Shown here: positions 28,034 through 35,360 of the stretch, one piece after another
Layout of the letters: the number at the start of each line of letters is the position of its first letter
Numbering within the stretch: the stretch's first letter is position 1
Source of the DNA: Verrucomicrobiota bacterium
Lineage (GTDB): Bacteria > Chlamydiota > Chlamydiia > Chlamydiales > Rhabdochlamydiaceae
NCBI GenBank assembly: GCA_018240065.1
Contig: JAFEGH010000003.1
Location: forward strand, 1-64,000
Direction of reading: 5' to 3'
DNA length: 64,000 nucleotides
Notes under the pieces: generated by a model
Seen by the model: only the letters and a program-made list of their open reading frames with translations
What the model was told of the DNA's origin: nothing
The model's database searches: none
Made by a program: the position numbers and the translations under genes

Positions 28034-28869
28034 CCTCTTCTACGGAACATAATTTAGCCCGAGTCCGGCATGTCGTGGCGATCGCGGCCGGAAAAGGCGG
28101 GGTCGGCAAGTCGACCCTCGCCCTTAATTTGGCTCTTTCCCTCTCGGCCAAGGGATTCAAGGTTGGACTGATGGACGCCGATATTTATGGGCCCTCCCTT
28201 CGAAAGATGCTCCCGGAAGAGATCGCACCCGTCCAGCATCCTGACATCCAGCAGAGAATTATTCCGGCGGTGAGCCGCGGGATCAAACTGGTCTCGATGG
28301 CCTATTTTATACACGAAGGGGATCCCGCTTCCGTCCGTGCGCCGATTGCCAATGGGATCATCAAACAGTTCATTCATCAGGTCGACTGGGGGGAGCTTGA
28401 TTTCCTCCTCATTGATTTTCCTCCTGGAACCGGAGATATTCAGTTAACCCTGATCCAGGAAGGGATGCTTTCCGGCGCCGTCATCGTGACCACCCCGCAG
28501 CAGATTGCTTTGCTCGACGTGGCCAAAGCTATCGAAATGTTTCGTCAGATGCAGGTGCCTATTCTGGGTCTTGTAGAGAATATGAGCTATTATTTGACGG
28601 AGAGGGGAGATCCCGTTTATCCGTTCGGGCAGGGGGGGGGAGAGAAGTTCGCGCATGAAACCGGACTTTTCTTTCTGGGAAAAGTTCCTCTGGACCCAGA
28701 GGTGAGCCGCTGCTGCGATGAGGGGATTTCCCTCTTTTCCGAGGGAGCTGGCACTCCTGCCTCGGGAGCTTTTGAATCGATCGCAGATAAAGTCGCCCAG
28801 CAGATGGAATCTTTTGAAAAGCTGGAAAAGGACCAATTGAAAAATTTTGAATTGCAATGGCAGAAATGA
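28030..28869 (+). CDS. mrp: Mrp/NBP35-type iron-sulfur cluster carrier ATPase
   Basis: 279 residues. Deviant Walker A GKGGVGKST, switch LIDFPPGTGDIQLTL and a long helical C-terminus. It lacks the N-terminal MIP18/DUF59 domain of many Mrp proteins and lacks an obvious CxxC, where the family loads clusters. ParA-like Mrp proteins carry Fe-S clusters to apoproteins. The start at 28030 is chosen because it overlaps the leader ORF stop; an alternative at 27973 would add residues unlike the family. It overlaps the DUF971 gene, a common genomic partner of Mrp. Confidence 0.85.
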   Translation: MTSSTEHNLARVRHVVAIAAGKGGVGKSTLALNLALSLSAKGFKVGLMDADIYGPSLRKMLPEEIAPVQHPDIQQRIIPAVSRGIKLVSMAYFIHEGDPASVRAPIANGIIKQFIHQVDWGELDFLLIDFPPGTGDIQLTLIQEGMLSGAVIVTTPQQIALLDVAKAIEMFRQMQVPILGLVENMSYYLTERGDPVYPFGQGGGEKFAHETGLFFLGKVPLDPEVSRCCDEGISLFSEGAGTPASGAFESIADKVAQQMESFEKLEKDQLKNFELQWQK

Positions 28870-29177
28870 ACAATTCGATTTTTATCCGGGCGATCAGGCA
28901 AAGAGACCGTCATAGGTTTACTATTGAGTGGACAGATGGTAAAATCTCCGACTACCGTTTAAGCGATCTGCAGCGCAACTGCACCTGCGCCAAATGCCGC
29001 GATGAGCTAACGGGGGAAGTGCGGGTCGATCCCTCCTCTATTGATGAGGATGTGGAGGCTCTTCGCCTTGTAAGCGTCGGGCGGTATGCTTTGCAGATTT
29101 ATTTTACCAAAGGCTGCTCGAAGGGGATTTATCCCTTCAGGCTCCTGCGCGGACTGGAACGCAACTATGAAAAATAG
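28866..29177 (+). CDS. DUF971 protein (gamma-butyrobetaine hydroxylase N-terminal-like)
   Basis: 103 residues. The start at 28866 overlaps the mrp stop as ATGA; 28857 is an alternative. The DUF971 core is clear: FTIEWTDGKISDYRLSDLQRNCTCAKCRDELTG, with CxCxxC, then GRYALQIYFTKGCSKGIYPFRLLRGL. This domain occurs alone beside mrp genes or fused to Mrp and is thought to help Fe-S cluster handling, with the Cys cluster binding metal. It overlaps the next gene, ytgA, by 11 bases, so the operon runs on. Confidence 0.88.
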   Translation: MNNSIFIRAIRQRDRHRFTIEWTDGKISDYRLSDLQRNCTCAKCRDELTGEVRVDPSSIDEDVEALRLVSVGRYALQIYFTKGCSKGIYPFRLLRGLERNYEK

Positions 29178-30153
29178 CCTCATCCTTTTCACTCTCTTGG
29201 TCCTGGCGTCCTGCGCGCTGATCGCAGGATGTTCTTCTTCACGCTCGCCGTCTTCAATTGAAATGTGGGCTGGCGAGAAAGGAAAAGTCAAAGTCCTTTC
29301 GACGACGGCGATGATCGACGACATCGTTGCTCAAGTCGGCGGAGAGAGGATCGCTCACATCGCCCTGATCACAGGGGAGATCGACCCTCACAGCTACGAG
29401 CTTGTGAAGGGAGATGACGAAAAGCTCTCGCTCGCGCAGGTGATATTTTTTAATGGGCTGGGCCTTGAGCATGGGGCCAGCTTACGATATCAGCTCGAGC
29501 ATCATGAGAACGCGATCGCGCTTGGCAACCTCGTTCTGGAAAAAAATCCTGATCTGATCCTTCATGCCGACAAAGAGATCGACCCCCACATCTGGATGGA
29601 CATTTCTCTGTGGAGCAGGATCATCGATCCGATTGTCGACACTCTGGTTCGGATCGATCCAGCAGGTGCGGCAGACTATCGCAGCAATGCTGACGCCGCG
29701 CGCCAAAAAATGATGGAGGAGCATTCAGCTGTCTATCGCAGCCTGCAAAATATTCCGCAGCAGAAGCGGTATCTTGTCACCAGCCATGACGCTTTTAATT
29801 ACTTCACAAGGGCCTACCTCGCGACTGTCGATGAAAAGACGCCATCGGAGTGGAAAATGCGTTTTGACGCGCCGGAAGGTCTGGCTCCCGAAGGTCAGCT
29901 GAGCGCTTCGGACATTCAGGCGATCATCGACCATCTCATCAAGTACCATATCGAGACTGTGTTCCCTGAGTCCAATGTCAGTCGCGATTCGTTAAAGAAA
30001 GTCGTGCACGCGTGCAAACAGATGGGGCTGACGGTGGCAATTTCAAATCACCCCTTATATGGAGATGCCATGGGACCGCCGGGCAGCGATGCGGACACCT
30101 ATCTTAAAATGATCCGCTACGATGCAGATGTATTAATCGAGGCTTGGAAATAA
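29167..30153 (+). CDS. ytgA: Metal ABC transporter substrate-binding lipoprotein
   Basis: 328 residues from MKNSLILFTLLVLASCALIAGC with lipobox LIAGC. The cluster 9 (TroA/YtgA) ligands are visible: His in GEIDPHSYELV, His in KEIDPHIWMD, Glu in FPESNVSRDS and Asp in SDADTYLKM. It binds Fe, Mn or Zn in the periplasm and hands it to the permeases. First gene of ytgABCD, overlapping the ATPase start by one base. The start at 29167 is fixed by the signal peptide. Confidence 0.92.
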   Translation: MKNSLILFTLLVLASCALIAGCSSSRSPSSIEMWAGEKGKVKVLSTTAMIDDIVAQVGGERIAHIALITGEIDPHSYELVKGDDEKLSLAQVIFFNGLGLEHGASLRYQLEHHENAIALGNLVLEKNPDLILHADKEIDPHIWMDISLWSRIIDPIVDTLVRIDPAGAADYRSNADAARQKMMEEHSAVYRSLQNIPQQKRYLVTSHDAFNYFTRAYLATVDEKTPSEWKMRFDAPEGLAPEGQLSASDIQAIIDHLIKYHIETVFPESNVSRDSLKKVVHACKQMGLTVAISNHPLYGDAMGPPGSDADTYLKMIRYDADVLIEAWK

Positions 30154-30938
30154 TGATGACCGGTAGAGAAAAGAAGCCTGCTCTTAAAGTCGAACAGCTC
30201 AGCGTCAATTATGACAAGACCCCGGTCCTTTGGGATGTGCATTGCGAGATCCCCGAAGGCAAACTGGTCGGCATCGTCGGACCCAACGGCGCGGGGAAAA
30301 GCACTTTCTTGAAGACTCTGCTTGGCATGACGCGCCCTCTCTCGGGGCGGATCGAATTCTTCGGCCATCCTTACAAAAAAGTCAGGCACCGCATCGCCTA
30401 CGTTCCACAGCGCTCTTCCGTCGATTGGGATTTCCCTGTGACAGCTTATGAAGTCGTGTTGATGGGGCGCTATGGAAAGCTTGGATTTCTCAAATGGCCC
30501 AAAGCCGCAGACAGGCAGGCGGCCGAGCGCGCCCTTGAAATGGTCGGGATGCTTCCTTTCGCCGAGCGGCAGATCAGTCAGTTGTCTGGCGGCCAGCAGC
30601 AGCGGCTTTTCATTGCCAGAGCTTTACTTCAGGACGCCGATCTTTATTTGATGGACGAGCCCTTTGCGGGCGTCGACATGGCGACGGAAAAGGCGATCAT
30701 CTCCCTGATGGACAAATTGAAAGTGCAGGGGAAAACCCTGCTCGTTGTTCATCACGACCTCTCCACTGTCGACAGCTATTTCGATTGGGTCGTCATGTTG
30801 AATACCTGCCTGATCGCAAACGGTCCGGTCTCAGAAGTGTTTAATTCTGATTCGATCATGCGCACTTATGGACGCAGCAGCGCGCTGCTCGATGAGGCGG
30901 CGAAATTGACGCAGAACAAAACGTCGGGTCTCCAATAA
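30153..30938 (+). CDS. ytgB: Metal ABC transporter ATPase
   Basis: 261 residues. Walker A GPNGAGKST, Q-loop VPQRSSVDWDFPVT, signature LSGGQQQR, Walker B LYLMDEPF and switch His (VVHHDLST) are all present. It powers the YtgCD permeases. TAATG overlap with ytgA and TAATG with ytgC show translational coupling. Confidence 0.95.
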   Translation: MMTGREKKPALKVEQLSVNYDKTPVLWDVHCEIPEGKLVGIVGPNGAGKSTFLKTLLGMTRPLSGRIEFFGHPYKKVRHRIAYVPQRSSVDWDFPVTAYEVVLMGRYGKLGFLKWPKAADRQAAERALEMVGMLPFAERQISQLSGGQQQRLFIARALLQDADLYLMDEPFAGVDMATEKAIISLMDKLKVQGKTLLVVHHDLSTVDSYFDWVVMLNTCLIANGPVSEVFNSDSIMRTYGRSSALLDEAAKLTQNKTSGLQ

Positions 30939-32278
30939 TGCTCTCTTCTCCGTGGCACTATTTTACAGATCCCGTCCTCCAGTCGCCGACGCTCGGGAGC
31001 ATGCTGATGTGCCTTTCCTCGGCGCTTGTCGGGGTCATCGTTTTTCTGCGGCGGCGTTCGCTGCTCGGGGAAGCGCTTTCCCATGCGACTTATCCGGGCG
31101 TTGTCCTCAGCGTCCTGTTCATGGCGGCATTTTTTCCTTTGTCCTCCGATATGATGGCTCTGGCGATTTTAATCGGCGCATTTCTCACTTCTCTGCTTGG
31201 ACTCTGGGTGATCGAGAAGATGGAGCACAAGTTCCGGGTTAAAAATGACGCGGCCCTCTGTTTTGTCCTCTCTGTCTTTTTCGGCGTGGGAGTGCTCGTG
31301 GCCAGCCGCATCCAGTTCACGCACGCGCTATGGTATAAGACAGTCCAGATCTTCCTCTATGGACAGGCTGCGACGATGACCGACATCCACGTTTGGCTTT
31401 ACGCCGTTCTCGCAGCCCTGCTTTCGATGGTCCTGGTCTTTCTCTACCGCCAGATCCAGATGACTATTTTCGATCGGGACTACTCCAGGACGGCGGGCGT
31501 TCCGATCCGCTCGATCGACACTCTTTTATTTTTGCTCCTCGTGCTGGCGATCGTCATTGGGATCCGCAGCGTTGGCGTCGTTTTGATGGCGGGGATGTTG
31601 ATCGCGCCGGCGGTCTCCGCCAGACAGTTCAGCCATCGTCTATGGGCTGTGTTCCTGTATGCTGCGGTCTTCGGAGCGCTGAGCGGGTTTTTAGGAAATT
31701 ATCTTTCTGTGGAGCTGCCCGAATGGGGAACGCGCAAGGGATGGGGTTGGGACTTTTCTCTTCCCACCGGGCCCATGATCCTGCTTTCGGCTTCGGCGAT
31801 TTGCCTCCTTTCTTTATTATTTGCTCCGCGCAATGGTCTTGTGAGCAGGTTATGGCGCATCCTGCGCTTCAGAAAACAGTGCATGGGAGACAACCTTCTC
31901 AAATACCTATGGCGACTGGGCGATGATGGCTGCTCTACTGTCGCCGCGATCAAAAAGTGGCAGCCGCTTTCCTTTGTGCAAATGCGTCTGCTGATATGGA
32001 GTTTGAAGCGGCAGGGGTGGATTGAAGAGGGATCAGCGCATACCCTCCGATTGACCAGGGACGGCCGCCTGAAGGCCGCCCGCATTGTGCGTCTGCATCG
32101 ACTCTGGGAAGCGTATCTGGTGTTCCTGGGCCAGGGAGCGGAAAAAGTGCACCGCAGCGCTGAAGAGATGGAGCACATCATCACTCCTGAGCTGGAGAAG
32201 CAGCTGGCGGAGCTGCTCGGTGATCCTAAGCGAGATCCTCACGCCCAGCCGATCCCCTCACCGGAGGAAACACTATGA
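30938..32278 (+). CDS. ytgC: Metal ABC permease fused to DtxR-type repressor (YtgCR)
   Basis: 446 residues. Residues 1-290 are an ABC-3 permease with about eight helices (SLLGEALSHATYPGVVLS, the family's SH motif, and GVVLMAGMLIAPAVSARQFSH). Residues about 300-446 form a DtxR-like winged helix and dimerisation domain: LKYLWRLGDDG, RLTRDGRLKAARIVRLHRLW, EKVHRSAEEMEHIITPELE, and RDPHAQPIP. In C. trachomatis the same fusion is cleaved to release the iron-dependent repressor YtgR, so this gene probably encodes both transporter and regulator of its operon. Coupled to ytgD by an ATGA overlap. Confidence 0.93.
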   Translation: MLSSPWHYFTDPVLQSPTLGSMLMCLSSALVGVIVFLRRRSLLGEALSHATYPGVVLSVLFMAAFFPLSSDMMALAILIGAFLTSLLGLWVIEKMEHKFRVKNDAALCFVLSVFFGVGVLVASRIQFTHALWYKTVQIFLYGQAATMTDIHVWLYAVLAALLSMVLVFLYRQIQMTIFDRDYSRTAGVPIRSIDTLLFLLLVLAIVIGIRSVGVVLMAGMLIAPAVSARQFSHRLWAVFLYAAVFGALSGFLGNYLSVELPEWGTRKGWGWDFSLPTGPMILLSASAICLLSLLFAPRNGLVSRLWRILRFRKQCMGDNLLKYLWRLGDDGCSTVAAIKKWQPLSFVQMRLLIWSLKRQGWIEEGSAHTLRLTRDGRLKAARIVRLHRLWEAYLVFLGQGAEKVHRSAEEMEHIITPELEKQLAELLGDPKRDPHAQPIPSPEETL

Positions 32279-33264
32279 TGCTGGCCGCCAACCCCTACTT
32301 CAGCAAAAATTTCGGCGAGTTCCTCCTTATCTTTATGCAGAGAATGGGAGAGCTCCTCCTTGGAAAAATCGGCTTTTCAGATCTTGCCTCCGACGAGGTG
32401 CAGGTGCTGGTCCTGGCGCTGGTCGCCATCTCTTCCTCCCTTGTCGGCACATTCCTGGTGCTGAAAAAAATGACCATGCTGGCCAACTCCCTGTCGCATA
32501 CTATTTTGCTCGGTATCGTCATCGCCTACGTGATTTTGATCCCTTTTATTCCCGAAGGGGAAGTGCATTCCCATTCGATCAGCATTCAGGTGCTGCTCAT
32601 CGCCTCCCTTGCCACAGGGCTGATCACGACTTTGCTGACGCAAATGCTGACCCATTTGCTCAAATTACAGGAGGATGCAAGCACGGGACTTGTCTTTACT
32701 ACCCTGTTTGCCCTCGGGATCGTCCTCGTCACCGTCTTCACGCGCAATACCCACCTTGGCACAGAGGCGATCATGGGCAATGTCGATGCTCTGCATGTTC
32801 ATGATCTAAAGCTGATTTTATGGATCGCCCTGTTTGACTTTGCTGTCATCGCGCTCCTCTTTAAAGAGTTCAAGATCACGACATTCGATGGGTCGTTCGC
32901 GAGCGCCCAGGGGTTCTCCAGCGCGCTTTTCAGTTATTTATTGATGGTGCTGACTTCCGCGACGGTCATTGGAGCATTCCGCGCGGTCGGGGTCTTGCTG
33001 GTGCTTGCTTTCCTGGTAGGTCCTGTCCTCACCGCCAGGCTTTTCACTCACCGTCTTAAAAAGCTGATTATTCTGGCGGTTGCGATCGGCGTCTTCGCCT
33101 CGATCATCAGTGTCGCGCTTGCCCGCCATTTACTCTCTGTTCATCATCTTCCTCTTTCCACTTCCGGGCTAGCGGCGACTGTCCTCGGCGCAATCTATTT
33201 TGCCAGCCTTGGCGTCCATTGCGTTTGGAAAAGGAGAACATTGACTTTGAGCAATAATAAGTGA
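32275..33264 (+). CDS. ytgD: Metal ABC transporter permease
   Basis: 329 residues, eight to nine membrane helices, ABC-3 family (LANSLSHTILLGIVIAYV with the conserved SH, and RAVGVLLVLAFLVGPVLTARLF). It pairs with YtgC as second permease subunit, a two-permease layout typical of chlamydial ytg and treponemal tro operons. Last gene of the operon, followed by 85 AT-rich bases before rseP. Confidence 0.93.
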   Translation: MMLAANPYFSKNFGEFLLIFMQRMGELLLGKIGFSDLASDEVQVLVLALVAISSSLVGTFLVLKKMTMLANSLSHTILLGIVIAYVILIPFIPEGEVHSHSISIQVLLIASLATGLITTLLTQMLTHLLKLQEDASTGLVFTTLFALGIVLVTVFTRNTHLGTEAIMGNVDALHVHDLKLILWIALFDFAVIALLFKEFKITTFDGSFASAQGFSSALFSYLLMVLTSATVIGAFRAVGVLLVLAFLVGPVLTARLFTHRLKKLIILAVAIGVFASIISVALARHLLSVHHLPLSTSGLAATVLGAIYFASLGVHCVWKRRTLTLSNNK

Positions 33265-33349
33265 TAAACTCTAATAAAATTATTTATAAAAATTTGATCT
33301 TCACGACAGTTATTGCGACTTCAGAACCTGCATCTTAAGGGATAAAAAT

Positions 33350-35293
33350 ATGATCTTCAGTCTTCTTTACGTGATATTGGCCGCCTTCGGACTCGGCCTT
33401 CTCATTTTCATTCATGAGTTCGGCCACTACTGGATGGCGAGAAGGGAGGGGATGACAGTCGAGGCTTTTTCGATTGGTTTCGGCAAACCCATCTACACTT
33501 GGGAAAGAGACGGCGTCAAATGGCAATTCTGCTGGCTTCCCTTCGGCGGATTTGTCCGCATCGCTGGCATGGAAAAGAAAGGGGCGCTGGAACCTTACGA
33601 AATTCACGACGGCTTCTATGGGAAGAAACCCTGGTCGCGGATCAAGGTCGCTCTTGCCGGCCCGATCGTCAATATCGTATTTGCTTTCATCGCTTTTTGC
33701 GTTCTGTGGGCAATGGGAGGACGGAGCAAGTCATTTTCCGACTATACCCATCTCGTCGGATCTGTCGATCCCTATAGCGGAGCCTACTGCGCAGGGATCA
33801 GACCGGGAGATGAGATCACCCAGATCAACAGCAAGCCATTCCGCAATTTCCAGGACTTCATCTATGCTGCGATCCTGGATGACGCGCCGCCCCAGATCAA
33901 CGGTCTTGAAATCGATTATCTAAAACAGAAGAGCATCCCTTTCCAATACCAGTTCGACTTTGACAAGGGTGCTCCCATCTCCGGTCGTATTCAGACGCTG
34001 GTCTCCACGCTCAGGCCCGCTTCCTATTTGATCTACAACCAAAACGCCAGCCTTGCCTTTGACACTAACTCTCCGATGATCGACAGCGGCATCGAAGACG
34101 GGGACAGGCTACTGTGGGTCGACGGCGAGGTCATGTTCTCTCAGGAGCAGCTGATCCAGACGATCAATGAGCCTAAAGCTTTACTGACAGTGCAAAGAGG
34201 CAGTGAGTTCTTCCTTTCCCGCGTGCCCCGCCTGAAGATCTCCGATCTGCGCCTTAACGCTGTGCAAAAAGCGGAGCTGGAAGATTGGCAGCATGAGGCG
34301 ATGCTCAAAGGGAAAGTGCAGGACCTTTTTTTCATCCCTTACAACCTGACAAACAATTGCCAGGTGGAAAGTCTCTATTCCTATCTCAATGCGGACAGTT
34401 TAGAGCAGCAGCCTGCCGGCTCTGCCCGTTCCCCGATGGAAGTGCCTCTCGTCTGCGGCGATCGGATTGTCGCGGTCGACGGCCTCCCTGTGCTTTCCAC
34501 ATATGAAATGCTCAACCTCCTCCAGAGCCGCCACATTCAAATCATCGTCAAAAAGGGCAATGAAACGTCTACCGTGTCCTGGAAAGACGCCGATAAGGCA
34601 TTCGTCGCGGGCATCCGATGGGACGACCTGGATAAAATGGTCGAATCGATCGGCACAAAAGCGCCGATTGCCGAAATGGGCAACCTTAAGCTGCTCAAAC
34701 CCGTGGCCCCAAAGCCGCTGACACAGCTTTCTATTTCTGAGGAAAAGAGAGAAGAGTTGCAGGCTCACGCCAATGCCGCCATGAAAGAGATCCAGAAGAT
34801 CAAGGATCCTGAGGCTAGGCAACAAGCGGTTCAAATGTTCGAGCAACAGCAGCATAAGCTCAAACTTGGAATCGCGATGTCAAATCGGTTTGTGCAGTAC
34901 AATCCTTCGCCGCTTGTGCTTTTCGTGGACGTTTTTCAAGAGACTTGGAAGACGATGGTCGCTCTCTTTACCGGAACGATTACACCCAAGTACATGACAG
35001 GTCCTGTCGGGATTGTGCAGGTCATGCAGCATAGCTGGGGACAGGGATTCAAAGAGGCTCTCTTCTGGCTTGGAATGATCAGCATGAACCTGGGGATCCT
35101 CAACCTTCTGCCGATCCCTGTCCTTGACGGCGGGCATATCTGCTTCTCTATCTGGGAATGGATCACAGGACGGCCGATCAAGTCCAAGACGATGGAAAGG
35201 CTCATCATCCCGTTCGTGATCCTACTGATCGCGCTGTTCGTCTATCTGACTTACAACGATATCATGCGGCTTTTCACGGGCATCTTCACTTAA
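33350..35293 (+). CDS. rseP: RseP-type site-2 intramembrane metalloprotease
   Basis: 647 residues with AAGGGA upstream of the ATG. Zinc motif HEFGH near residue 24 in helix 1, duplicated PDZ-like segments in the long periplasmic part, and C-terminal NLLPIPVLDGGH with the third zinc ligand. The protein is longer than enterobacterial RseP (about 450) but like the chlamydial homologues of around 620. It cleaves membrane-embedded anti-sigma factors or signal remnants. Its convergent neighbour shares a bidirectional terminator. A role in processing YtgCR is conceivable from adjacency, but untested. Confidence 0.93.
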   Translation: MIFSLLYVILAAFGLGLLIFIHEFGHYWMARREGMTVEAFSIGFGKPIYTWERDGVKWQFCWLPFGGFVRIAGMEKKGALEPYEIHDGFYGKKPWSRIKVALAGPIVNIVFAFIAFCVLWAMGGRSKSFSDYTHLVGSVDPYSGAYCAGIRPGDEITQINSKPFRNFQDFIYAAILDDAPPQINGLEIDYLKQKSIPFQYQFDFDKGAPISGRIQTLVSTLRPASYLIYNQNASLAFDTNSPMIDSGIEDGDRLLWVDGEVMFSQEQLIQTINEPKALLTVQRGSEFFLSRVPRLKISDLRLNAVQKAELEDWQHEAMLKGKVQDLFFIPYNLTNNCQVESLYSYLNADSLEQQPAGSARSPMEVPLVCGDRIVAVDGLPVLSTYEMLNLLQSRHIQIIVKKGNETSTVSWKDADKAFVAGIRWDDLDKMVESIGTKAPIAEMGNLKLLKPVAPKPLTQLSISEEKREELQAHANAAMKEIQKIKDPEARQQAVQMFEQQQHKLKLGIAMSNRFVQYNPSPLVLFVDVFQETWKTMVALFTGTITPKYMTGPVGIVQVMQHSWGQGFKEALFWLGMISMNLGILNLLPIPVLDGGHICFSIWEWITGRPIKSKTMERLIIPFVILLIALFVYLTYNDIMRLFTGIFT

Positions 35294-35314
35294 CGGACTT
35301 GAAATTGAGAAAAA

Positions 35315-35357
35315 TAAAAAAACCTCGCTCAGGCGATAAGCCTGGCGAGGTTTTTTT
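35315..35357. terminator. Bidirectional terminator between rseP and the large ubiquitin protease
   Basis: Stem AACCTCGC-CAGGC with GCCTG-GCGAGGTT (one unpaired base), flanked by A-run on the left and T-run on the right. Confidence 0.92.
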
Positions 35358-35360
35358 CGT

